64,000 nucleotides of DNA from Marthasterias glacialis (Eukaryota > Echinodermata > Asteroidea > Forcipulatida > Asteriidae), in assembly GCA_911728455.2 (NCBI GenBank), contig OU452221.1, positions 30,197,291-30,261,290 of the forward strand, given 5' to 3'. The position numbers and the translations under genes were made by a program. Positions 13,803-25,400 of the stretch are shown here, in pieces. Position 1 is the first letter of the stretch; each line of letters starts with the position of its first letter. The notes beneath the pieces are model-generated. The model did no database searches, had not been told where the DNA came from, and saw nothing but the letters and a program-made list of their open reading frames with translations.

Positions 13803-13948
13803 TGCCTCCATGCCCCTGGCCATTGCCTTGGTGCCCTTAAAATGTTCCAATAGAAATTGACAATTATCTCATAGAGAGGTGCCCTTTATCAAGAAGACAA
13901 TGCCTTGGTGCCCTTGCCCTTTCAAGAAGGAAGCAATCAGGCCTGATG
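13803..13948 (+). repeat. GTGCCCTTG-rich dispersed repeat, copy 1
   Basis: It has GCCTTGGTGCCCTT near both ends of the unit, with TAGAAATTGACAATTATCTC and GTGCCCTTTATCAAGAAGA between. The same order is found at 51213, 45055 and 63777, and as a partial reversed copy near 12210. Confidence 0.75.
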
Positions 13949-13960
13949 AAGGCCTACATG

Positions 13961-15036
13961 TAGTATGAATGCAGCACAGTTGTAACCTGTACATTAATAT
14001 GTTCATGGTTATAGAAAAATGCATTTTACAAGAAAGTGAAAGTACCCGGAACCCATAGAGTAGTATGAATGCAACACAGTTGTAACCTGTACATTAATAT
14101 GTTCATGGTTATAGAAAAACGCATTTTACAAGAAAGTGAAAGTACCTGGAACCCATAGAGTAGTATGAATGCAGCACAGTTGTAACCTGTACATTAATAT
14201 GTTCATGGTTATAGAAAAATGCATTTTACAAGAAAGTGAAAGTACCCGGAACCCATAGAGTAGTATGAATGCAGCACAGTTGTAACCTGTACATTAATAT
14301 GTTCATGGTTATAGAAAAACGCATTTTACAAGAAAGTGAAAGTACCCGGAACCCATAGAGTAGTATGAATGCAGCACAGTTGTAACCTGTACATTAATAT
14401 GTTCATGGTTATAGAAAAATGCATTTTACAAGAAAGTGAAAGTACCCGGAACCCATAGAGTAGTATGAATGCAGCATAGTTGTAACCTGTACATTAATAT
14501 GTTCATGGTTATAGAAAAACGCATTTTACAAGAAAGTGAAAGTACCCGGAACCCATAGAGTAGTATGAATGCAGCATAGTTGTAACCTGTACATTAATAT
14601 GTTCATGGTTATAGAAAAACGCATTTTACAAGAAAGTGAAAGTACCCGGAACCCATAGAGTAGTATGAATGCAGCATAGTTGTAACCTGTACATTAATAT
14701 GTTCATGGTTATAGAAAAATGCATTTTACAAGAAAGTGAAAGTACCCGGAACCCATAGAGTAGTATGAATGCAGCATAGTTGTAACCTGTACATTAATAT
14801 GTTCATGGTTATAGAAAAACGCATTTTACAAGAAAGTGAAAGTACCCGGAACCCATAGAGTAGTATGAATGCAGCATAGTTGTAACCTGTACATTAATAT
14901 GTTCATGGTTATAGAAAAATGCATTTTACAAGAAAGTGAAAGTACCCGGAACCCATAGAGTAGTATGAATGCAGCACAGTTGTAACCTGTACATTAATAT
15001 GTTCATGGTTATAGAAAAATGCATTTTACAAGAAAG
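13961..15036. repeat. 100-bp tandem satellite, first block (about 10.8 units)
   Basis: The unit contains AGTATGAATGCAGCACAG, TTAATATGTTCATGG and GCATTTTACAAGAAAGTG and repeats every 100 bases with only single-base variants (AAAAAT/AAAAAC, GCACAG/GCATAG, ACCCGG/ACCTGG). The T/C variant partly alternates between neighbouring units, hinting at two-unit amplification. The length is not a multiple of three and no frame stays open. Confidence 0.97.
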
Positions 15037-15563
15037 TAATAATAATAATAATAATAATAATAAAGGGACTTGTAATGCGCACATATCCACCCTGCTGGGT
15101 GCTCAAGGCGCAGTAAAACAAACAGAAAGAAGGTGAAACAGTGAAATTAATTAATTAAAAAACTTGTGACATAAGATACGTTTTGAGCAAAGATTTAAAT
15201 TTAGATAAACAGCGGCAGGATCTAAGTTTAAGTGGCAGAGAATTCCAAATACGGGGGGCCGCCACAGAAAAAGATCTTGCACCCCAAGTTCGCTTAAAAA
15301 TGGGTTCCTTCAGGAGTAACAAGTTGCTGGATCTAAGAGTTCTGGATGGAGAGTAACGCTGGAGTAATTCAGTGATATAGGGAGGAGCCTTGTTGTTTAG
15401 GGCTTTGTGGACAGTAATCATGAGTTTGAAGATGATCCTTTGGGAGACAGGGAGCCAATGGAGTTCTCTCAGAATGGGTGTAATGTGGCAGAACTTTCTT
15501 GATAAAGTAACAACTCGTGCAGCTGTGTTCTGTAGACGTTGAAGACGGGATAATTGACTTTGA
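15037..15563 (-). mobile_element. 5'-truncated CR1/L2-like LINE inserted in the 100-bp satellite
   Basis: Read on the minus strand, the insertion begins within the RT C-terminal region, has a short 3'UTR and ends in a (TTA)n tail (15037-15063 on the plus strand). It splits the 100-bp satellite precisely between AAGAAAGT and AGTGAAAG, with at most a 3-bp duplication (AGT). Heavy 5' truncation plus a microsatellite tail is typical of LINE retrotransposition. Confidence 0.9.
15155..15562 (-). pseudogene. C-terminal fragment of LINE reverse transcriptase
   Basis: About 135 codons are open, running off the truncated 5' edge. Recognisable blocks are LQRLQNTAARVVT, HITPILRELHWLPV, LLQRYSPSRTLRSS, ARSFSVAAPRIWNSLP and LSKFKSLLKTYL. 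These form the conserved tail of CR1/L2-clade polyproteins after the RT palm. There is no start of its own and no catalytic motif, so it is a dead fragment, though undamaged in frame. It is not the same family as the intact element at 33009-35840, whose tail reads differently. Confidence 0.9.
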
Positions 15564-16777
15564 AGTGAAAGTACCCGGAACCCATAGAGTAGTATGAATG
15601 CAGCACAGTTGTAACCTGTACATTAATATGTTCATGGTTATAGAAAAATGCATTTTACAAGAAAGTGAAAGTACCCGGAACCCATAGAGTAGTATGAATG
15701 CAGCACAGTTGTAACCTGTACATTAATATGTTCATGGTTATAGAAAAATGCATTTTACAAGAAAGTGAAAGTACCTGGAACCCATAGAGTAGTATGAATG
15801 CAGCACAGTTGTAACCTGTACATTAATATGTTCATGGTTATAGAAAAATGCATTTTACAAGAAAGTGAAAGTACCTGGAACCCATAGAGTAGTATGAATG
15901 CAGCACAGTTGTAACCTGTACATTAATATGTTCATGGTTATAGAAAAATGCATTTTACAAGAAAGTGAAAGTACCTGGAACCCATAGAGTAGTATGAATG
16001 CAGCATAGTTGTAACCTGTACATTAATATGTTCATGGTTATAGAAAAATGCATTTTACAAGAAAGTGAAAGTACCTGGAACCCATAGAGTAGTATGAATG
16101 CAGCACAGTTGTAACCTGTACATTAATATGTTCATGGTTATAGAAAAATGCATTTTACAAGAAAGTGAAAGTACCCGGAACCCATAGAGTAGTATGAATG
16201 CAGCATAGTTGTAACCTGTACATTAATATGTTCATGGTTATAGAAAAATGCATTTTACAAGAAAGTGAAAGTACCCGGAACCCATAGAGTAGTATGAATG
16301 CAGCTCAGTTGTAACCTGTACATTAATATGTTCATGGTTATAGAAAAACGCATTTTACAAGAAAGTGAAAGTACCCGGAACCCATAGAGTAGTATGAATG
16401 CAGCACAGTTGTAACCTGTACATTAATATGTTCATGGTTATAGAAAAACGCATTTTACAAGAAAGTGAAAGTACCCGGAACCCATAGAGTAGTATGAATG
16501 CAGCACAGTTGTAACCTGTACATTAATATGTTCATGGTTATAGAAAAATGCATTTTACAAGAAAGTGAAAGTACCCGGAACCCATAGAGTAGTATGAATG
16601 CAGCACAGTTGTAACCTGTACATTAATATGTTCATGGTTATAGAAAAACGCATTTTACAAGAAAGTGAAAGTACCCGGAACCCATAGAGTAGTATGAATG
16701 CAGCATAGTTGTAACCTGTACATTAATATGTTCATGGTTATAGAAAAACGCATTTTACAAGAAAGTAAAAGTACCTG
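15564..16777. repeat. 100-bp tandem satellite, second block (about 12 units)
   Basis: Same 100-bp unit and phase as the block before the LINE insertion, so one array of about 23 units was split. One unit carries GCTCAG in place of GCACAG. The array ends at a fold-back element at 16771-16875, whose arms include the last bases of the unit (GTACCTGGG). Confidence 0.97.
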
Positions 16778-16875
16778 GGTCCGATTTCACAAAACTCTTC
16801 CTAACTTAGGACACGTAGCATTGCCTAGGACGTGTCTTAAGTTAGGAAGAGTTGTGTGAAATCGGCCCCAGGTAC
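16771..16875. mobile_element. Fold-back element, GATTTCACAAA family, copy 1
   Basis: 105 bases that fold almost completely on themselves: arms of about 46 bases with three mismatches (GTACCTGGGTCCGATTTCAC / GTGAAATCGGCCCCAGGTAC). It sits exactly at the right edge of the 100-bp satellite. Relatives are at 35899-36005 and 53123-53263. Confidence 0.85.
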
Positions 16876-18042
16876 CCACAGAGTACATGTACCATACTCC
16901 TAGAGCAGTACACATACATGTCAATAATGTACATGTAGGCCTACATTGTTTGTCACATGGTCTTCTTTAGAATGTCTTTGAGAATGTTACCAACTTTGTT
17001 AGCAGCTGAGCATTTGTGCATATTAACGTACCCGTAACAAGCATGAGTAATGTACATCATAATGTACAATGCATACCATGTACCACATCAATGGAATCAT
17101 GTACCATGTTTTTTTCTTCATGTTCTTGCACTGTGCAGAAACCTACTCCAAAGTACATGTATACTCACACAGTGTAGCTGTGTATGGATCTTAATGTCTC
17201 AATTGTCAGATCTTAATAAGAGTTAGAAACAAAATGACCAAGTGTTCTCTTTATTTTCCTGAAATCTAATACCATGGTATAACAAAACAATTGTTGCCTG
17301 GCATGATGGGGTCCATGGGTTTTGAACACCCTCGGGGATTGGTGGCATCCTGGGCTTCTCCTCAGGTGCCTTCAGCCCCCTCCGGTGTACAAAACACCAT
17401 GGACACCCTCACGCCAGGCAGCAATTATTACATGTAAATGTACCATGTCACTTTGGCTGGCCATAAAATAATGAAATAATGAGCTGCATGTAAAAGCAAT
17501 GGTTTGAACTAGTGTTTGATGACTTATTTGAGTTTTTAGTCATAACAGCATTATTTCTAAATCCCTTAAACTCTATCTTTACACTTATCTTTACACTATG
17601 AACAATTCTTCAATCAAAGCAACTCAGTCAGGGACTCAGGACTGATTGTAGTGACTGTTGAATGTGTAAAGAAACAATGCCTGGTTTTAAATGAACTACC
17701 CCAAGTGTAAAACCAAACTAGACAATGACCTGCAATAGAAGTAATGTGAGTGGGGTTGGCACATCATGCAGGTATAATTTACAAAATGATGATATATGTA
17801 GGAAGTAGTCTATCAATCATATTGTACATCTACGTACATGTAGGTGGGTGAAGCTAGTTTATTCATCAGTCCTCTTTTTCAATCAACACCTTAAAGTAAT
17901 AGTCTTGGAATATAAAGACATGAATGTGCACATTTATGCAACTGAGATTCATGTTGTTCCTGTGAACTTGTGGCTTTTTTGTTGCTTTATGGTGAAAGGT
18001 TAACACACGTAGTTAATTTTAAAAAAATTGCTCTCTTTTCAG
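16876..18042. other. Sequence just upstream of the plexin 5'UTR segment
   Basis: Contains the fold-back at 17289-17427. If the acceptor at 18042 is used this is intron, not promoter. I see no convincing TATA or initiator. Confidence 0.5.
17289..17427. mobile_element. Fold-back element with GTTGCCTGGC arms
   Basis: Imperfect arms of about 50 bases: AATTGTTGCCTGGCATGA at the left and TCACGCCAGGCAGCAATT at the right, with GTCCATGG / CCATGGAC further in. The GC-rich centre stands out from its AT-rich surroundings. No coding capacity. Confidence 0.75.
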
Positions 18043-18236
18043 AACACAAAATCAGATGACGGGTGAAGTTGACTCCATGACAGGGGCTGCAAAAACCTAG
18101 CGATGACTCTACATCTGCATGTATGTACTTATCTGGCTGATGTGCTTCACTGATCACCTAAACCGCAAATTTCTCTCAAGTGGGCTGTGGAGCTCCATGC
18201 ACTGCACACGACTTTGAAAGAAGAGCAACATTCAAA
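18043..18236 (+). other. Probable 5'UTR part of the first coding exon of plexin
   Basis: A pyrimidine-rich tract followed by CAG (ending at 18042) is a good 3' splice site, so the transcript probably has at least one upstream non-coding exon that I cannot locate. The segment up to the ATG at 18237 contains small upstream ORFs: 18056-18100 (14 codons, with a second in-frame ATG at 18077), 18103-18153 (16 codons) and others starting at 18123 and 18140. If transcribed as drawn these would reduce ribosome access to the plexin start. The splice site and the uORFs are seen in sequence; their use is inferred. Confidence 0.5.
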
Positions 18237-19406
18237 ATGGCAGACTGTAGCCTGAAAATAGTCCAAACTTTTACCTGGTATCTGTTGCTGTGTCAATTGT
18301 TTTTAGTGTTAGCAGCATCTCAGCATCAGTATTTATTTTTTAGGGAAACTTACCAACCAGAAAATAATGTTGTTAAGTTGAAGAACATGGTTCTAGATCC
18401 CAGAACTGGTGCATTGTATGTTGGTTCTGTTAATCGACTGTACAAACTTTCTGGGGACCTTGCCATCGAGGCAACAATTGCAACTGGTCCCCGGCAGGAC
18501 AATCCAAAATGTATAGCACCACCTATACAATGTACGAATGAAAGGACAACAACAGATAATATCAACAAGCTTTTGGTGATAGACCAAGATCGTTTGTTTG
18601 TCTGCGGCAGCATTTACCAAGGAAGCTGCGTCATAAGACGTTTGGTAGATTTAGGTCTCCTTGGAAACGATAGTTATGAAGAAATAGCAGCAAATACAGC
18701 TAATGGATCATCAGTTGCATTTATAGCTCCTGGACCGTTCAACGAAAATGTACTTTATGTTGCTACATCTAATGCAGACTGGATTGACAAGGGCGTACCG
18801 ACTGTTTCCAGCAGAGTACTACCACCGCAGAGCTCTGGTACTGATTCATTGTTTGAAATACTGAGAAATGAAAACAACTTCCGGAAATTGGCAATTAACA
18901 TTCCGGCAGATGTCATCACACACAATCCAAGTCATCCCTTCAACATATATTACATTTATGGGTTTTCTAATACCAATTTCAGTTACTTCGTTGCTGTACA
19001 GCTGAAGCAGTACGATTTAATGAGAAGTCCTTTTCAAACAAAAATAGTCCAGATCTGTCAACAAGATCAGAAATATTCATCCTACGCTGAGTTACCCTTA
19101 GCATGTAAGAAAGGTGATAAAGACTACAATGTTGCACAGTCTGCCACTGTGGCAACCATTGGGTCCAGATTGGCAACGACAAATGGCTTTGAAGTTGGGG
19201 AGAAAGTTTTGATTGTAACATTTTCCGAATCAATAGAGAACCAGCTGGAGCCTGTGAAGGCATCCGCTGTTTGTATGTATTCTATCAAGAATATCAACCA
19301 GAATTTCATCAATCGCAGGAAAGAATGTGCTGGAGGAGAAACTACTTCAACAGAAGTATCTTGGCTACCCAGTCCTAAGTGTGCAGATGCCCCCTTGGTA
19401 GATCTG
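18237..19406 (+). CDS. Plexin exon 1 (coding): signal peptide and most of sema domain
   Basis: 390 codons, residues 1-390. Residues 1-30 hold a hydrophobic core (WYLLLCQLFLVLAA) that should act as a secretion signal. The sema beta-propeller follows, with plexin-typical blocks: GALYVGSVNRLYKLSGDL, TGPRQDNPKC, DNINKLLVIDQDRLFVCGS, FNIYYIYGFSN and KIVQICQQD. Conserved cysteines and several N-X-S/T sites (for example NDS, NGS, NFS) fit an extracellular glycoprotein. The exon ends at GATCTG followed by GTTAGT in phase 0. Reading on into the intron gives a stop eight codons later, at 19425-19427, so the splice is needed. Most of the sema domain in one large exon is usual for plexin genes. Confidence 0.95.
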
Positions 19407-22400
19407 GTTAGTATTTTGTTATCCTAAGAAATTGTTTATTAGCTTGTCTATTCATGTTTTTTCAAAGTTGTCTGTTATCATTTAGAAAGACAAAGAGAGA
19501 AACATATCTTTAAAAGTACCTTTAGCCCTTGAGAGAGACTCTGCAAGAGTTGAAACGTGAGGCCATTATCAATTTTTTGCATTTTAAAGTTCTGTAACAT
19601 TTTGTCCAAAAATGATTAAGAATCATCAAGTCAGTTGGACAATATTTGACCTGCATTGGTTTGATACACTAAAAGTTAGGATCAGCTTTAAAAGTAAAAG
19701 CTTTCCTCTATTTTAATCAACCTTTTTGCATTAAAATTTTTCAGAAAAACGTTGTTTTGATAGGAGATACTGTACAATGTACGTGTCTCATCAGGACGGA
19801 GCTAATGTGGAAACAAAGTGGCCTGCCCATTGAAGAGGCTAGAAGTATGATGTTACACCAACAGGCACTCCCTATCCCTTGCTGACTATACGATAATTGT
19901 CAATTTGTTTCGTTTTTTTAACTTTGATGATACATAGATAAAGCAAATTGATGAAGCAGGAACAGAGTACTGCTATAGATCGGATCAGTTTCATCCGCTT
20001 GGTGGTAAAAATCCAATTGAAGCCCAGGCCATCTACACAGACGACTCTATTCTCTCAGCGATTGCAGCCACAGCACACCTTGAAGAGACTGTTATATTCC
20101 TTGGAGATCATCATGGCCATCTGAAAAAAGTAAAATTAACCACCAAGGGGAATCTTACAAGATTCTTTGTCCTACATAGTTCATCATTTTCATGAAGTTT
20201 ATACTATTTTTGTTTATTTTGTTTGGGAGAGGGCAAATCTTGGATTGGAGAAGGGTAAATCTTGGATTGGAGAAGGATAAATCTTGGATTGGAGAAGGGT
20301 AAACCTTGGATTGGGAAAGGGTAAACCTTGGATTGGGAAAGGGTAAACCTTGGACTGGGAAAGGGTAAACCTTGGACTGGGAAGTGTAAAGCTTTTATCA
20401 GGATGGGTAAATCTTGGATTGGGAAAGGATAAATCTTGGATTGGAGAAGGGTAAACCTTGGATTGGGAAAGGGTAAATCTTGGATTGGGAAAGGGTAAAC
20501 CTTGGATTGGGAAAGGGTAAACCTTGGACTGGGAAGTGTAAAGCTTTTATCAGGACGGGTAAATCTTGGATTGGGAAAGGATACATTTAAATTGGGAGAG
20601 GATAAACCTTGGGTTTGATAAGGGCAAGCCCTAGATTGGGAAAAGTTAAACCTTCGATTAGTGAAGGCTAAATCTTTGATCAGTTTGGGAAAGGGTAAAT
20701 CTTGGATTGAAGAAGGGTAAACCTTGGATAAGAAAAGGGTAAACCTTGGATTGGGAAGGGTAAAGCTTGGATTGGGAAAGGATGAATTTAAACTGGGAGG
20801 GTAAACCTAGGATTAGAGAAGGGCAAGCGCTAGATTGGGAAAGGTTAAACCTTGGATTAGAGAAGGGTAAACCTTGAATCGGAGAAAGATAAACATTGGA
20901 TTGGGAAAGGGTTAACCATGGATTAGAGAACGGTGAACCTTGGATTAGGGAAGGTAAACCTTAGATTGGGAAACGGTAAACCTTGGGCTGGGAAAGTATA
21001 AACCTTGAATTTGGAAAGGGTAAACCGTGGATTGGGAAAGGGTAAACATTGGGTTGGGAAAGAGTCAATATTGGTTTGGGAAAGGGTAAACGTTGGATTG
21101 GGAAAGGGTAAACCTTAAAATTGGGAAAGTGAAACCGTGGATTGGGAAAGGGTAAACCTTACAATTGAGAAAGGGTAAACATTGGGTTGGGAAAGAGTCA
21201 GTATTGGTTTGGGAAAGGGTAAACCTTGGATTGGGAAAGAGTAGACTTAGATTGGGAAAGGGTAGCTGAATGTGCCATCCAACTTCATTTCAACTTTCCA
21301 CTGTTCACGTGCAGTATTTCTGTTGTATTCATTTATGAAGGCCATCTTAATGGCATCTTAGTGAGGTTTTCTGAACAGATCTTTGACCATCCCAAAATAC
21401 ATAGACACCAACTCTAAGGAATTTACTTCAATTCCATAGACCTGTACTTAATTCTTAGCCAACTGCATGCTTGGCATCGGTGTCCAAAGGTTTTTTGGTT
21501 TGTGGATACAGGAATGTTTCAAACAGCTTTACATGCCTATACATTTTGTAAACGCACCTGTGTCATATTTTGGGGGTAAAGGTCTTTCAAATTATTCCAT
21601 GCATGTATAACAATAAAAGTAACTCGGGAAGGTTTCTCACTTTTGTAAACATCACAACAAAATTGCAATCATCAAGTTTCAAGAGAGACAAGCAATGTAT
21701 TCTCCAACCCTTTGTGTCACATGAATGCATGGCATATTTTGAAGGATCACAAATGCATTCTCTACAGATTGCTTGGATCAAGGTCGTCTTGATACAATAG
21801 GTTTTTACCAGGCATCTAAAAAGAAAAAAAAAAGCACCGTGTACTGAAGTCAAAATTTTAGAAGACACCCAGAAGCCCTAGGCCCCCTATACTCTTCAAG
21901 CATTTTACAAAAGAGGGAAGAAAAATTTAAAACACCAAAACAATAAAATAACAAATCACTGAAGCAGGCATTGGATCTGTGACCCTCCGTTGAACATACA
22001 CAATTTTTTTGCTTTATTTATGGATTGTTACTCTGTAGCTTTAGGGAGTAGTGCAAAGAAATCAAATAAGCAGTAGGCCTCAAATCAATTTCAAAATTCA
22101 TTGATCTTTTTTAACAATAAAATTCGTTAAGAAAGTTTTATTTAGAAAAAAAAAAATAATCATAATGATTCCGGTAAACTTTTACTGAGTAAAGTTTACA
22201 ATAAATTTTTTTTTCCTGATCATTAAAATATTTTTTTTCTGATTTGTCTTGCTTACATAATGAAATAATGTATCTTTATATATGCATTGAATGAATCTTA
22301 AAACTCTTAATTTTTTATGAAACCTTTGTCTTTTAGCTTCGGGTAGTTTCACCTTCCAAAGCTGAGTTGTATGAAGAAGAAGCAATTCTTGTGGACCCTA

Positions 22401-25400
22401 AACCAGTCGTACAGAATGGAATCACATTCAGTCAGGACAAGACGTTTATCTACTTCATGACTGTTAGGGAGGTAAGTTGGCAACATCCAAACTGAGCTAC
22501 ATGTATCCTCCTATCCTCTTAAAAAATAAATTAATTAAATAAAATATTATAAATAAAGAAAGAAAGAAAGAAAATAAATAAATAAACAAATAAAACAAAA
22601 TAGAAAACAAGGTAATAGTGACAATTAACAAACTAGAATTTTCCCATGTTTTGCACCATTTAATGCCTAAATTTGTGCTAGCTTAAAGTTAAACTGTGCC
22701 TAGTAGTAAATGACCTGATTGTTGTATTGGGACCTACGTGTAGTGGGTCAGAGTCTCCTATTATGCCGTAGACAAGTCAATTATGAAAAGGCAATCTGTG
22801 GTTTGTTTTGGTTTCATTTTCAAAATATGTGCAAAGGTCTTTCTGAAACCAGTTGATATGGTTACTGATAGATAATATTTTAAAAAGAAATATTAATATA
22901 CATGTACCAGATTTCTTTTTCTAAGTTGTGTTACACAATGGTAATAGTAGTGAACATTTATAACATCCAATTATCTTCTTGAGGCACTCATTTCAGTGGA
23001 GAAGAAGACAATTAGCATCATAAAATGCAATCAAACTGTAAAATTTGCTCACAATATACATGTATCAGTCTGCTACTGAGGAAGGGAGCATCAATGTCAG
23101 AACAGTCATTTTTTAAGTTAATAACTTAAAAAATGACTGTTCTGACATTGATGCAAAGCAAAACATTACAGCCTAACTTTTCTCATATCAGTGGGTGTTC
23201 ACCTACATGAATGCTACATGTAGTCAATTACAGTGTCTATACGCTTATTTTATTGTAGTGGTTCAGCAGGTGATGTAATTTTGTTCACATAATTTGTTGA
23301 TGTCACTTTTCAAACCTTGCTGTGTGTTACAAAGGTGTATTGTACGTGAACTTCTTTAGATAGTGTCAACCGAAACTAGATGATATTTTTATGACCAACT
23401 CTTAAAAAGAGTAAACAAAATTAAACTGTGGAAAACAACTACTGAAAAAAAAACCCACCTTTTTTTCTTTTGTCTGTATGATTGGATGTAATTCAATGTC
23501 CTAGCAGAAGTTTCCTTCAGGTTTATTTCCTTTCCTGGTGCGATAATGGAGGTTGGAGTCTATTTGTTGGTAGATTGTATGCAATGTTTTCTTGTTACAG
23601 TTAAATTAATCTTTTGCTTATATCCAAGAAGTGATTAAGGTCAACAATGATTTCTTTTTGTGGGCATGCAGTTTTATTTCAAGCATATTTCACTTAATGT
23701 TGGGTAGCATATATATAGTATGTATGTCATGTGGTAAATTCTCTTGTGGAAGATCCAGATTGTATACTTGAGGATTGTCAGAAATTTCATTTGTACACAT
23801 GCACATCTTCATGGTACATTTATGTATAAAAATCGTTGTTGTAGCTGAGTTTCTCAGGGGATTCCCAAAATCAACTGTTTTTTATTCTGATGGATTGACT
23901 CACAATGGAATCAATATACCTGAACTGGGGGGAGGGGGTTGCTGTTTGTTCAAGTTGACGTGTGTGTCAATGCTTGCTGAGCGTCTAGCATCTGAACCTT
24001 CGTTATTGTTAATGCAAGTAGGATTGTTGTTTTTAGGTTCTTGTTTGTCGCTTTTTGTTGGGGGGGGGGGGGGGGGGGGGAGGAGTTGTGCACAATGGAA
24101 CATTTTTGTTAAGTTGACTATGAAGCTAGTTACAGCAGTCATTGACAGGTTTCTAGTGCCACAAGATGTCTACTGGGAAGGGAATAGACACCAGATGTAA
24201 TCTCTGATAATGTTCCCTTCCTCACTCTCTGTACATGCAGGTCAATCAGATTGCTCATGTGGCACCATGTGACCTATATTCTTGTCTTTCTTACTTTGGA
24301 ATTATACTAGCGCATGTATCATGGGAGTTTTGTAGCCCAATTTTATTGTGAAGTTGACAACAATGTCAAACTTTTGCTTGATCTGACAAGGTTATTCATG
24401 GTGAAATCTATTACACAATGTACATGCACACGTATACATATATGTCGAAACGCTCAGTTCCGAAACTCGGTCAGATATTTACATGTAGTAGTACATTACA
24501 TGTTGTACATGTTGTAGATTAACTTTAATGTACACAATGTATTTTAAAAATGCATTGTGCATTGGACAGCGTTACCTACATGTAGGTCCGGCAGTGTAGT
24601 TGCATTTATACACATCATGTATTGTACACATCCGAATGTACATGTATATCGTTATCGTACATGTGGTTGGATATCATCTACTGTACTGTACATGTGTGCA
24701 CTTCAACTTGTCATGTCTAGGCTGAGGTCTACATAAAGAATGACCCTTACAGAAGATTTCTTGCTTTTCTTTGTGAGAATATGGCCCAAGTCAAGTTTTC
24801 ATGTTAAAACCAGTGAAACTGATTGTTGTTTCTGAGCGGAGTGTAGATGCACTTTATGCAGACTAGATTATCTGGTTATAAATACTCAATTTATTAGATG
24901 ATCCCTTGTCTGCCTGTATGTGGTAGCAGAGTCCACATGGGAAAATAGCAGTTGGAATACCCTTGGGATGTACAGTGATGTGGTTAAAAACATACATTAT
25001 ACACTTTCAATATGCTACTGTAGTATCTGAAAAAGCTGTTTTGTGTACATTGCTATGTGTTATTATTATAATAACCTATGCCATGTCATATTTGTTGCCA
25101 TTTTTTTAATACATTTATGTAATTATTACCTTAGTGTGAGTAAAACATTCTCCGGAACTACAGGTGCATGTACTGTAGATGTAGCTGAAAGAATAGGCAA
25201 TCAGAATTGCAAATGATCATTGTGTGTCCAATGATGTGCTTGTCATCAGCTTCAGTACAATAAATTAACTAATCATGTTACACCATCGACACAGGGTAGA
25301 TCTACATGTACATTTACATGTATCAACATTGCAAGGAATTTGACATCCTCTTTCTGCTGAAGATATTTTCCATTTGAAAAGCTTTTGTCATTTTTAGGGA

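Noticed and set aside
13961-16777. CRISPR-like array
   Set aside because: Units are contiguous 100-bp repeats without unique spacers, in animal DNA.
18180-18236. Plexin start at 18180
   Set aside because: That codon is GTG; the first in-frame ATG is at 18237 with a good context and is followed by a signal peptide.
23775-24200. 141-codon ORF as a gene
   Set aside because: It crosses a 20-base G run giving polyglycine, has no family features, and lies in a plexin intron.
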